This document shows, in pieces, positions 55,662 to 64,000 of a stretch of 64,000 nt of DNA. The position numbers and the translations under genes are program-made. The notes beneath the pieces were generated by a model, which did no database searches, had not been told where the DNA came from, and saw nothing but the letters and a program-made list of their open reading frames with translations. The stretch's first letter is position 1. The number at the start of each line of letters is the position of its first letter. This stretch comes from Actinomycetota bacterium (GTDB taxonomy: Bacteria > Actinomycetota > Acidimicrobiia > Acidimicrobiales > JAJPHD01): NCBI GenBank assembly GCA_021325455.1, contig JAJPHD010000013.1, positions 1 to 64,000 of the forward strand, written 5' to 3'.

Positions 55662-56432
55662 GTGACCCCCCAGCCCCACCTCCCCGGCATCTTCCGCACC
55701 CTCGAGCCCCTACTGGCCCACTACGGCTACCTGGCCGTGGGCGGCCTGGTGCTGCTCGAGGACTTCGGGGTCCCCGCCCCGGGCGAGACGGTGCTCATCG
55801 CCGCCGCCGTCTATGCCGGCGCCGGGCGCCTGAACGTGGTGGCGGTGGCCGCCTTGGCCTTCGTGGCCGCCGTCCTGGGCGACAACATCGGCTACGCCAT
55901 CGGCCACTTCGGGGGCAGGGAGCTGGCCCTGCGCTGGGGGCGCTACGTGCTCCTCACGCCCGAGCGCCTCGACCACGCCGAGGACTTCTTCCGCCGCCAC
56001 GGAGGCAAGGTGGTGAGCATCGCCCGGTTCGTGGAGGGCCTGCGCCAGGTCAACGGGATCATCGCCGGGATCTCCGAGATGCCCTGGATCGCCCGCTTCG
56101 TCCCCTACAACGCCCTGGGGGCGGCGCTGTGGGTGGGCCTGTGGGTCACCGTGGGCTACACCGCCGGGAACCACATCGACGCCATCTACCACCAGGTCAT
56201 CCATTACGAGGCCTACTTCGGCATCGCCGTGGTGGTGGTGTTCCTGGCCTACCTGGGTCACCGGCTCTGGCGCCGCCGCCAACGGTCCCTCTCCCCCTCC
56301 CGGGCCGGCTCCCCGGTAGAGCCCGGCGTCCTCATCGGCAGCAACTCGACGGCCGAGGACCCAGATAGGTCCCCGCTGCCGGGGGGTCCGGCCGTCGACC
56401 AGGAGGGTCGACCCGGCCCCAGCGCCTCATAG
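55662..56432 (+). CDS. DedA family membrane protein
   Basis: LLEDFGVPAPGETVLIAAAVYAGAG; AVLGDNIGYAIGHFGGRELALRWGRYV; SIARFVEGLRQVNGIIAGISEM. Confidence 0.92.
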   Translation: MTPQPHLPGIFRTLEPLLAHYGYLAVGGLVLLEDFGVPAPGETVLIAAAVYAGAGRLNVVAVAALAFVAAVLGDNIGYAIGHFGGRELALRWGRYVLLTPERLDHAEDFFRRHGGKVVSIARFVEGLRQVNGIIAGISEMPWIARFVPYNALGAALWVGLWVTVGYTAGNHIDAIYHQVIHYEAYFGIAVVVVFLAYLGHRLWRRRQRSLSPSRAGSPVEPGVLIGSNSTAEDPDRSPLPGGPAVDQEGRPGPSAS

Positions 56433-56553
56433 GGGTGCGCCTCCCGGTGGGGAGACCCTGACCTACTCCCCGCCAGGACTTCCCGCTCCTCTCACCCCAG
56501 CCCTCCAGCAGCCCTGCCTCATCCCACCCTCCGGGCAGCCACGGACACTGGGC

Positions 56554-57423
56554 ATGGCCTTCGATCTGGAGCACTACAAGCGCCGGGCATCCAGGCTGCT
56601 CTGGGACGACCTCGACTTCGGGTCGTTCCGAGCTGAACCCCTCCGTCCCGAGGTCCTCCGCTGTCTCAGCTACATGCACGACGTCGAGTACCACACGGTG
56701 TGCTATCTCCGGGACCTCCTGCTAACTCCGGCTCACGCTGACCCCCGGATGACGGCCTTCCTCAGCATGTGGGCCTACGAGGAGCTCTGGCACGGCGAGG
56801 CGCTGGCGGGGGTGCTGGAGGCCCACGGGCACCCCCACGGCGATGACCGGGTGGCCGCTCTCCGGGCGGGCCTGGGATGGCGGGACCGCGTCCGGCCCCT
56901 CGTCATGGCTGCCGGAGGCTGGTGGGCGGGGCCCAGTTTCGTCGCCTTGCAGATGGCATGGGGAGCGGTGAACGAGTCCACCACCCAGGCCGGGTACTCG
57001 CTGCTCGCCCGCCAGGCCGGCCACCCCGTGCTCGCCCAGCTGCTGTCCCGGATCATGCGCCAGGAAGGCGTGCACCTGGACTTCTACACCAGCCAGGCCA
57101 GGGCCCGGCTGGCCGCCAGCGCCAAGGCCCAGCACCTCACCCGTTGGGCTCTGGCCCGGCTGTGGCGTCCGGTGGGATCGGGGGTCATGCCGCCCGAAGA
57201 GACCGGGTTCGTGCTCTCCTACCTGCTGGGGGACGCCGAAGGCCGCCGGCAGGCCGAGCGCTTGGACCGCCGGATCGACCGCCTCCCCGGCCTGGCCGGG
57301 CTCGGGCTGCTGCGCCGAGTGGTGGAGGCCATTCCCTGCCCCCAGCCGGGCCCACCCCGGGCGGATCCTGTCCGAGGCCCGGCTGCTGCCCGGCAGGGGG
57401 GAAGGGGTACCGTCTCTGCGTGA
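56554..57423 (+). CDS. Ferritin-like/diiron (acyl-ACP desaturase-like) protein
   Basis: HDVEYHTVCYLRDLL; AYEELWHGEALAGVLEAHG; NESTTQAGYSLLAR; RQEGVHLDFYTSQAR. Confidence 0.7.
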   Translation: MAFDLEHYKRRASRLLWDDLDFGSFRAEPLRPEVLRCLSYMHDVEYHTVCYLRDLLLTPAHADPRMTAFLSMWAYEELWHGEALAGVLEAHGHPHGDDRVAALRAGLGWRDRVRPLVMAAGGWWAGPSFVALQMAWGAVNESTTQAGYSLLARQAGHPVLAQLLSRIMRQEGVHLDFYTSQARARLAASAKAQHLTRWALARLWRPVGSGVMPPEETGFVLSYLLGDAEGRRQAERLDRRIDRLPGLAGLGLLRRVVEAIPCPQPGPPRADPVRGPAAARQGGRGTVSA

Positions 57424-58418
57424 CAACGATCTACCGGGATGCAGATGCCAGCCTCGACGACCTACAGGGGCTCCCCGTCACCATCGTCGGCTTCGGCAAC
57501 CAGGGACAGGCGCAGGCCCTCAACCTCCGGGACTCGGGAGTGGAGGGCATCGTCGTTGCCAACCGGGAGGACGACTACCGGGAGCGGGCCGCCGCGGCCG
57601 GGTTCCCCGTCATGGCCATACCCGACGGCGTCCGCCGGGCCGGCGTGGTGCTCCTCCTCATACCGGACGAGGTCCAACCTCAGGTGTTCCGGGCGGAAGT
57701 GGCTCCGAACCTGGCCACAGGGAGCTGCCTGGTGGTGGCATCCGGCTACAACCTGGCCTTCGGCCTCCTCGACGTCCCTCCCGGAGTGGACGTCGTCATG
57801 GTTGCCCCCCGCATGATCGGCGCCGCCGTCCGGTCCCTCTATGCACAGGGGAAGGGCTTCCCCTGCTTTGTCTCGGTGGAGCGCGACGCCACGGGCCGGG
57901 CCTTGGCACTGGCCCTGGCCGTCGCCAGGGGGATCGGGGCCACGCGGGCCGGAGCCATCGGCTCCTCGGCCCGGGAGGAGGCCGCCCTGGACCTCTTCAG
58001 CGAGCAGGCGGTGTGGCCGGTGATCCTCTCGGTGTTCCGGGCTGCCTACGACGTGCTGCACGCCGAGGGGTTCTCGGACGAGGCCGTGCTCTCCGAGCTG
58101 TACCTCTCGGGCGAGCCGGCCGAGGTCATGACTGCCGCCGCCGAGGTGGGCCTGTTCGAGCAGCTGGCCCTGCACTCCCAGACGAGCCAGTACGGCCAGC
58201 TGCGCTCCTTGCTCATGTCCGACGAGTCGGCCCTGCGGGCCCGCTTCGCCGAGGTGATGCGGGGCTCCATCCTCTCGGGCACCTTCGCCCTGGAGTGGTC
58301 CTCGGGGTCGGAAGGGGGCCCCGACCGCATCGCCCCGCTCCGAGAGCAGGCCCTCGCTCACCCGCTGGTGGCCGCCGAGAGGAAGGTGCGCGACGGATTG
58401 GCGAGGCGGCTCCCGTAG
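57420..58418 (+). CDS. Ketol-acid reductoisomerase family paralog with substituted active site
   Basis: VTIVGFGNQGQAQALNLRDSGVEGIVV; PPGVDVVMVAPRMIGAAVRSLY; RAGAIGSSAREEAALDLFSEQAV. Confidence 0.85.
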   Translation: MTTIYRDADASLDDLQGLPVTIVGFGNQGQAQALNLRDSGVEGIVVANREDDYRERAAAAGFPVMAIPDGVRRAGVVLLLIPDEVQPQVFRAEVAPNLATGSCLVVASGYNLAFGLLDVPPGVDVVMVAPRMIGAAVRSLYAQGKGFPCFVSVERDATGRALALALAVARGIGATRAGAIGSSAREEAALDLFSEQAVWPVILSVFRAAYDVLHAEGFSDEAVLSELYLSGEPAEVMTAAAEVGLFEQLALHSQTSQYGQLRSLLMSDESALRARFAEVMRGSILSGTFALEWSSGSEGGPDRIAPLREQALAHPLVAAERKVRDGLARRLP

Positions 58419-58497
58419 CGGGTGCGGCCGGGGGTGGGCCTCGGTCGGCCCGCTGGAGGGGTCCAGGTTCCCGGCTCCGGGCCCGACCAAGGTCGGA

Positions 58498-58513
58498 ATA
58501 CCCATAGGGGTAT
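58498..58513. promoter_or_regulatory. Operator-like palindrome ATACCC-ATAG-GGGTAT
   Basis: Upstream of trx; same 16-mer architecture as 60231-60246. Confidence 0.75.
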
Positions 58514-58569
58514 ACTGGTTCACATCACCGTGAGGAGCCCGAACAGCGGCTCCAGGACAGGAGGAAGCG

Positions 58570-58977
58570 GTGACGGTCGCGCTGAACAACGGCAACTTCG
58601 ATGAGACCGTGAGGTCGAACGAGACGGTGCTCGTGGATTTCTGGGCCAGCTGGTGCGGTCCGTGCCGGATGTTCGCCCCCATCTTCGAAGCGGCATCGGT
58701 CGCCCACCCCGACCTGGTCTTTGCCAAGGTCGACACCGAGGAGGAGCAAGAGCTAGCGGCCCGGTTCGGGATCATGTCGATCCCCACGCTGATGGTCTTT
58801 CGCCAGAGCGTGCTGCTCTACGCCCAGCCCGGGGCGCTCCCCGGCCCTGCCCTCGAAGAGCTGATCAACAAGGTGCAGGCGCTCGACATGGAGGAGGTGC
58901 ACCGCCAACTGGCCAGGGCCAGCTCGGCACCTCAGGGGCCGGCGGTGGAGGAGCCAACCCGAGGGGAGGTGGCCTGA
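58570..58977 (+). CDS. Thioredoxin with C-terminal extension
   Basis: VLVDFWASWCGPCRMFAPIFE; MSIPTLMVFR. Confidence 0.95.
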   Translation: MTVALNNGNFDETVRSNETVLVDFWASWCGPCRMFAPIFEAASVAHPDLVFAKVDTEEEQELAARFGIMSIPTLMVFRQSVLLYAQPGALPGPALEELINKVQALDMEEVHRQLARASSAPQGPAVEEPTRGEVA

Positions 58978-58979
58978 CC

Positions 58980-59378
58980 ATGGAGGCCTTCGAGACGGTC
59001 CTCGAGCGGCCGCTGGACGATGCCGAGACAGTGGTACGCGAGGCGCTGGCCGAGGAGGGGTTCGGGGTCCTGACCGAGATCGATGTTGCTGCCACCCTGG
59101 AGGCCAAGCTCGGCGTGCACCGGTCGCCGCTCAAGATCCTCGGGGCCTGCAACCCGGGGCTCGCCCATCGGGCTCTGGGCATCGACCCCAGCCTGGCCCT
59201 GGTCCTGCCCTGCAATGTGGTCCTCGAGGACGCTGGCGAGGGCCGTAGCCGGGTGGCCATCGTCGATCCTCGTCTCCTCCTCGCCACGGGCGGGGGGGCG
59301 TCAGATGGTGAGCTCGAGACGCTGGGGGCACAAGCTGCCGCCTCCCTCGAACGGGTGGCCGACCGTCTGAAGGGATGA
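58980..59378 (+). CDS. DUF302 domain protein
   Basis: LAEEGFGVLTEIDVAATLEAKLGVHRSPLKILGACNPGLAHRALGIDPSLALVLPCNVVL. Confidence 0.9.
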   Translation: MEAFETVLERPLDDAETVVREALAEEGFGVLTEIDVAATLEAKLGVHRSPLKILGACNPGLAHRALGIDPSLALVLPCNVVLEDAGEGRSRVAIVDPRLLLATGGGASDGELETLGAQAAASLERVADRLKG

Positions 59379-60100
59379 CGATGGCGGGCGGCCCGGACAG
59401 CCAGGACCTCCCAGCTGCCAGGTCGGTGCTGGCCGTCTGCGCCCATCCCGACGACGAGAGCTTCGGGCTCGGAGCGGTGCTTGACCGCTTCGTCGAGAAC
59501 GGCGCCCTGGTGTCCGTGCTGTGCTTCACCCGCGGGGAGGCCTCCACTCTTGGCATCACCGAGGCGGCTCTTGACGAGCTGCGCAGCGCCGAGCTGGCCC
59601 GGGCCGCTGCCGAGCTCGGCGTCGCCCGGGTGGAGCTGACCGCTCATCCTGACGGCTCGTTGGAGTCGGAACCCCTGGACCAGCTGGCCGCCGAGGTGGC
59701 GGCCATGGCCCTGGAGGTGGGTGCGGAGCTGCTGGTCGTCTTCGATGAAGACGGCGTCACGGACCACCCCGATCACCGCCGTGCCACCCAGGCTGCTCTG
59801 GCCGGCGCCCCTGGACTGGCGGCGCTGGCCTGGACCGTCCCCCGGAGCGTCTCTCAGGTCCTCAACGCCGAGCTGGGCACCACCTTCATCGGGCGTCCCG
59901 AGGAAGAGATCGACCTGGTGCTGCGGGTGGACCGCGCTCGTCAGCATCGAGCGATCGCCTGCCACCAGAGCCAGTCCACCAACAACCCCGTGCTCAGGAG
60001 ACGGCTCGAACTGCTAGGTGATACCGAGTCGCTGCACTGGCTTCGCAAGGCAGATCCTCACGTTCCCCCCCGGCTCCCCCACCACCCGAGGAGGCCCTAG
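59375..60100 (+). CDS. PIG-L/LmbE-like deacetylase
   Basis: VLAVCAHPDDESFGLGAVLDRFVENGALVSVLCFTRGEAS; DHPDHRRA. Confidence 0.92.
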   Translation: MTMAGGPDSQDLPAARSVLAVCAHPDDESFGLGAVLDRFVENGALVSVLCFTRGEASTLGITEAALDELRSAELARAAAELGVARVELTAHPDGSLESEPLDQLAAEVAAMALEVGAELLVVFDEDGVTDHPDHRRATQAALAGAPGLAALAWTVPRSVSQVLNAELGTTFIGRPEEEIDLVLRVDRARQHRAIACHQSQSTNNPVLRRRLELLGDTESLHWLRKADPHVPPRLPHHPRRP

Positions 60101-60230
60101 TCGAGGCCGAGGGCCCGCCGGGCGCCCCGGCACCGAGCCTGCCGTCCTCTGCCAGGCCGGGCTCCTCGGCCACTCCTGGGCCGAGCTCCCCGCTCTCCGA
60201 GCGAGTGGCAGGCCCGGCTTCATCTCTGTG

Positions 60231-60246
60231 ATACCCTACTGGGTAT
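60231..60246. promoter_or_regulatory. Operator-like palindrome ATACCC-TACT-GGGTAT overlapping the ATG at 60245
   Basis: Perfect 6-bp arms with 4-bp spacer. Confidence 0.75.
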
Positions 60247-60439
60247 GTGCAGAATGGTGACGTGCCGGAAGTGCGGGCGACCCTCCTGGCGGGGGTGCGG
60301 TGCCCATGTCGAGCAGGTGCTCGGACATGTTCCCAAGTCGGAGCGGTGCCGGTGCAGAGAGGAGGCAGCCCCGTCTCGTCGTGGCTGGTGGCAACGGGTC
60401 GTCGGCGACCGGGGCCCCTCCCAGGTTCCTCAGCGCTAG
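60245..60439 (+). CDS. Small Cys-rich conserved-type actinobacterial protein (64 aa)
   Basis: MCRMVTCRKCGRPSWRGCGAHVEQVLGHVPKSERCRCREEA. Confidence 0.75.
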   Translation: MCRMVTCRKCGRPSWRGCGAHVEQVLGHVPKSERCRCREEAAPSRRGWWQRVVGDRGPSQVPQR

Positions 60440-60735
60440 GCATCGAGACGGGCTCCTCCACCCACCGCCGCCGGGCCGCATCCAGCGCGACGAGCTCGGC
60501 ACATGGGCCGCCCGTGAGGTGGTAGCGGTTCACCCCACGAAGGGCGGCCCATCCTCGGCCCGGACAGCCGCTCCCATCGTGTGCACACCGGTCCCGTTTG
60601 GGACCAGCAGCGGTCGATCGTGGACCGGTCAGTTCGACCAGCTCCCCCTCGTCGTCGGTCAGGTCCCGGCGCAGATCGAGGCTGACGGCCACCGTGCCCG
60701 TAGCGGCCATTGGAGATCAATGCCATGATCTCGGC

Positions 60736-61431
60736 ATGGAGTTCATCGGCCAGGATCTGTCCGGCGTGCGGTTCACTCGCTGCCTGCTGCCCGGCGCTGT
60801 CATCCGAGGGTCCGACGTCACCGGGATGGAAATCGATGACCCCCATCTTCCCGAGGTTTCCCTGTGGGTCAACGACGTCAACGTCGTCCCGTTCGTAGAG
60901 GGCGAGCTCAACCGCCGCTTCCCCGGCCGCGAGCTGAAGGCGGCGACCACCCCCGACGGTTTGCGCGCCGCCTGGGCGGCGGTCGAGGAGACGTGGGCAG
61001 CCGCCCTGCCCACCGCCATTGGGCTCCAGGACGTCTCCGTCGACGGTGAGTGGAGCTTCTCCCAGACTCTTCGCCATCTCGTGATGGCCACCAACGCCTG
61101 GCTCCATGGCACGATCCTCGGCCGGGAGAAGCCGTTCCACTGGATTGGCCAGCCCTTCGCCGAGTACGAGCTGGAGGGGGGCGACATGACGATCTTCCGG
61201 GAGCCGGCGTCGTACGAAGAGGTCCTCGCCATCCGTGGTGACCACCAAAAGATGGTCCGCGACTACCTGGACACCGTCACCGAGGAAGTGCTCGCCGAGA
61301 CCCGCCCCCATCCATGGACACCCGAGCACCGCGTCACCATCCTCCACTGCCTGCATGTCATCCTCAACGAAGAGTGGGAGCACCACCGGTACGCTGTCCG
61401 CGACCTCCGGAAGGCCGAAGTGGACACGTGA
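60736..61431 (+). CDS. DinB superfamily protein with short pentapeptide-like N-terminus
   Basis: WSFSQTLRHLVMATNAWLHGTILG; HCLHVILNEEWEHHRYAVRDL. Confidence 0.85.
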   Translation: MEFIGQDLSGVRFTRCLLPGAVIRGSDVTGMEIDDPHLPEVSLWVNDVNVVPFVEGELNRRFPGRELKAATTPDGLRAAWAAVEETWAAALPTAIGLQDVSVDGEWSFSQTLRHLVMATNAWLHGTILGREKPFHWIGQPFAEYELEGGDMTIFREPASYEEVLAIRGDHQKMVRDYLDTVTEEVLAETRPHPWTPEHRVTILHCLHVILNEEWEHHRYAVRDLRKAEVDT

Positions 61432-61448
61432 CGGGTCTCCCGCCTGCG

Positions 61449-62828
61449 CTATCCGGGCGAACAGGCGCCCCCGTGGAGACGGATCTCTTCCCGCCACGGT
61501 GTGACATCGGGGTCGGGCCGGAAGTCACCGGTGCGAGCGTCTTGGTGGTAAGAGGCGAGGGGCGGATCGCCCGCTGCTATGCGGTTGAGCGCCTCCAGGA
61601 GGCGATCGACATCGCCTTCAGTGGTGTTGATGCCGCAGCTGGCCCGCACCGCCCCGGGCATGTGGCGCCGGTCGCCGCGGCGCACCTCGCTGCGGTAGGT
61701 GGCCACCTCGCTCGCCGACAGGCCCAGCAGGCGCATGAGGTAGGGATGGGCGCAGAAGCAGCCGTGGCGGACGCCGATGCCCTCCTCGGCAGCCAGGCGA
61801 GCTGCCACCAGCCCATGGGGTATGCCCTCAACCGTGAAGGCGGCGACCGGCAGGGTCTCTTGCCCGGAACTGGGCCCGAGCAGCCGCACCCCCGGGATGG
61901 ATGCCAGGCCCCCGCGTAGCTGCCGGGCCAGTCTGCGGTCGTGGTCGGCTATGGCCTCCCAGCCGATGTCGCCCAGGACGTCCATGGCCCCGTGGAGGGC
62001 CACCGCCCCGACCACGTTGGGGGATCCGGCCTCCTCGCGCTCCGGGGGCTCGGTCCAGACCACCTCGCCCAGGTCGACCAGGTCGACGGCACCGCCCCCA
62101 GCAAGGAACGGGTCGCCATCGGCAAATGCGGCTCGGGGCCCGATGAGCACTCCGGCCCCGAACGGGGCGTACATCTTGTGACCACTGAACGCCACGAAGT
62201 CTGCGCCTTCGTATAGGCGTCGATGAGGTGCGAGCTGGGCGGCGTCGACCACTACCGGTACGCCCCGGCGGTGGGCGGCGGCGATGATCGTGTCGACAGG
62301 CGGAAGCCATCCGGTGATGTTCGAGGCACCGGTGACGGCCACGAGGGCCGGGCGGGGACGTTCGTCGAGGGCCGCCTCAACGTCCTCGAGGGAGAAGGTA
62401 CCCTCGGGTCCGCACTCCACATGACGGCACGTGGCGACCCGGGCCCATGGCAGCAGGTTGGCGTGGTGCTCGACCACGGTAGTCACGACCACATCGGTGG
62501 GAGCCAGGCGCAGGCGGTAGGCGAGATGGTTGAGCGCCTCGGTGGTGTTGCGGCAGATGATGGCCACATCGTCGCCTCCGGCGCGCCCGGCAAAGGTCAG
62601 CGCCGCCTCGCGGGCCTCCTCGTAGGCGGCGGTGGAAAGGCGGGACTTGTAGCCCGCCCCTCGGTGGACGCTTGAGTACCAGGGTACGAACTCGTCCACC
62701 CTCTTCATGACCGAGGGCAGCGCAGCGGTGGAGGCGGCGGCGTCCAGGGACAGGTACGGTCGCCTCCTGCCGTCGAGGCAGGGCACCGGCGTGCCGTCTC
62801 CGACCAGCGGGAGCGGAGGAGCTCTCAC
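61449..62828 (-). CDS. Class V aminotransferase/cysteine desulfurase family protein
   Basis: LSLDAAASTAALPSV; CRNTTEALNHLAYRL; VVVDAAQLAPHRRLYEGADFVAFSGHKMYAPFGAGVLIG; RHGCFCAHPYL. Confidence 0.92.
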   Translation of the reverse strand: MRAPPLPLVGDGTPVPCLDGRRRPYLSLDAAASTAALPSVMKRVDEFVPWYSSVHRGAGYKSRLSTAAYEEAREAALTFAGRAGGDDVAIICRNTTEALNHLAYRLRLAPTDVVVTTVVEHHANLLPWARVATCRHVECGPEGTFSLEDVEAALDERPRPALVAVTGASNITGWLPPVDTIIAAAHRRGVPVVVDAAQLAPHRRLYEGADFVAFSGHKMYAPFGAGVLIGPRAAFADGDPFLAGGGAVDLVDLGEVVWTEPPEREEAGSPNVVGAVALHGAMDVLGDIGWEAIADHDRRLARQLRGGLASIPGVRLLGPSSGQETLPVAAFTVEGIPHGLVAARLAAEEGIGVRHGCFCAHPYLMRLLGLSASEVATYRSEVRRGDRRHMPGAVRASCGINTTEGDVDRLLEALNRIAAGDPPLASYHQDARTGDFRPDPDVTPWREEIRLHGGACSPG

Positions 62829-63241
62829 GAGTCCCGGAGCGGGGCAGCCGAGGAAGAGGCCACCTCGACCCGACGAGGTTTGGCTCCCTCGGCCACTGGT
62901 ACCCGGAGATGGAGCACCCCATCGACGTAGGACGCCTTGACCTCGTCTGCCTCCAGGCTCTCACCCAGCAGCAGCTGACGGGTGAAGATCCCCTGCGGCC
63001 GCTCGCACACGACGGTCTCGGTCCCCTCGTCGCTCCAGTACCGCTCGGCCTTGACCGTGAGCACGCTCCTCTCCACCGTCACCTCGATGGACTCCGGCCT
63101 CACGCCGGGCAGATCGAGGTCGAGGTGAAGCTGCTCGCCCTTGCGGTAGGCGTCGAGAGGCATCGCATAGGTGATCCTCTCATCACGCAGGGGTTCGAAG
63201 AGTCGCTCGAGCTCGTGGAAGGGATCGAATCGCACCAACAT
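62825..63241 (-). CDS. Hsp20/alpha-crystallin family small heat shock protein
   Basis: YRKGEQLHLDLDLPGVRPESIEVTVERSVLTVKAER; ASYVDGVLHLRVPVAE. Confidence 0.93.
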   Translation of the reverse strand: MLVRFDPFHELERLFEPLRDERITYAMPLDAYRKGEQLHLDLDLPGVRPESIEVTVERSVLTVKAERYWSDEGTETVVCERPQGIFTRQLLLGESLEADEVKASYVDGVLHLRVPVAEGAKPRRVEVASSSAAPLRDS

Positions 63242-63272
63242 CTCTACCTCCTTGCTGGTTGGGACTTCTTCG

Positions 63273-63935
63273 TCACCGTTGAACACCATGAGCCGATCGG
63301 TCGGTGGGGCCGAAGGTCACAACCTCTCGGCCAGTGAGGCGCCAGGCAGCCTGGCTGGGGGCTGCGGGACCAGGACGGGCATGGGCCCCGGCCGCAACCG
63401 AGGATGCCTCCGCCACCCGCTCCGGGTTCATGGTGCGGACAGGGCCGGTCCCGTCGAGGTCCCGGAGGGTCACCAGCACCCTGTGCAGGGAGTGCAGAGC
63501 AGCTTCGAGGTTGACGGACGAGACGTTGTCGGGGCGCCTCCCGAGATGCTGGGCCAGCTCGCTGGCGAGCCCCTGGAGCCTGGCGACGAGCTCTGGGAGA
63601 GCCTCCGTCCGGCTGGTGGGGGCCTCTTCTGGAGCCCTGGGCCCAGGACCGCCTCTCTCTCCGGGGGCCGGCACAGGCAGGGCGCTACTCTGCTCGGCCG
63701 CCAGGTCGGCCCGCCCGTACGCCGGATGGCAGTTCCAGCTCCTGAGGAACCCTTGGGCCTGTCGGTAATCCCCGGCCCGAGGGCCGCCTTCTCGGGGGGC
63801 ACAGAGAGCGATGACCCCCGTGTGCCCTGCGCCTCTCGGTTCGGCACCAGCCCCGCGGTGGTTCCGGTCGGCTGCTGTCTGTGCTGGGAGCTTGTCAGCC
63901 GTCATCTCGGTGCACCTCCTGGGCCCATCGTGCAA
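63273..63935 (-). CDS. Hypothetical protein, uncertain
   Basis: Only the helical stretch ALPELVARLQGLASELAQHLGRRPDNVSSVNLEAALHSLHRVLVTLRDLD looks coding-like. Confidence 0.35.
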   Translation of the reverse strand: MHDGPRRCTEMTADKLPAQTAADRNHRGAGAEPRGAGHTGVIALCAPREGGPRAGDYRQAQGFLRSWNCHPAYGRADLAAEQSSALPVPAPGERGGPGPRAPEEAPTSRTEALPELVARLQGLASELAQHLGRRPDNVSSVNLEAALHSLHRVLVTLRDLDGTGPVRTMNPERVAEASSVAAGAHARPGPAAPSQAAWRLTGREVVTFGPTDRSAHGVQR

Positions 63936-64000
63936 GAGCCAGGGGCGGGCCGTCAGGGCCGAAAGTCCCTACCGCACTGAGTTGCGCCGACTGGGAGAGG

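Noticed and set aside
57420-58418. Housekeeping ilvC
   Set aside because: Key His and Lys motif residues are replaced and there are no ilvB/ilvN neighbours; annotated as paralog instead.
63273-63935. Gas-vesicle protein (GvpK-like) next to an Hsp20 gene
   Set aside because: The short helical segment does not match GvpK motifs that I can recognise and no other gvp genes are present.

Overview
The window is very GC-rich, gene-dense chromosomal DNA. LLM-class (F420-type) oxidoreductases, a class E-like sortase, GTG starts and GTGA/ATGA overlaps suggest a deep-branching actinobacterium; this is inference only. I saw no rRNA, CRISPR array, prophage or transposase, and no tRNA that I could recognise by eye. 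Main loci: (i) a translationally coupled ccmABCDEFGHI-type System I cytochrome c maturation operon (minus strand, 0.8-7.6 kb); (ii) a GDP-mannose 4,6-dehydratase gene interrupted in frame by a probable 165-aa mini-intein (9154-9648); (iii) a six-gene hydrogenase-4/complex I-like cluster (27.3-34.8 kb) whose catalytic subunit lacks the [NiFe] cysteines and whose NuoB-like subunit lacks the proximal [4Fe-4S] cysteines, i.e. an Ehr-like complex; (iv) an arsenic cluster (arsR, arsI-like, ACR3, arsC); (v) a ferritin-like gene coupled to a ketol-acid reductoisomerase paralog with substituted active-site residues; (vi) two ATACCC-N4-GGGTAT operators, in front of trx-DUF302-PIG-L and of a small Cys-rich protein; (vii) GTTAC-N6-GTAAC operators shared by a tetR/acyl-CoA synthetase pair and a distant acyl-CoA dehydrogenase. 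Most other ORFs in the supplied track are antisense or off-frame shadows caused by high GC. Start codons are often refined from the track by homology and remain tentative.
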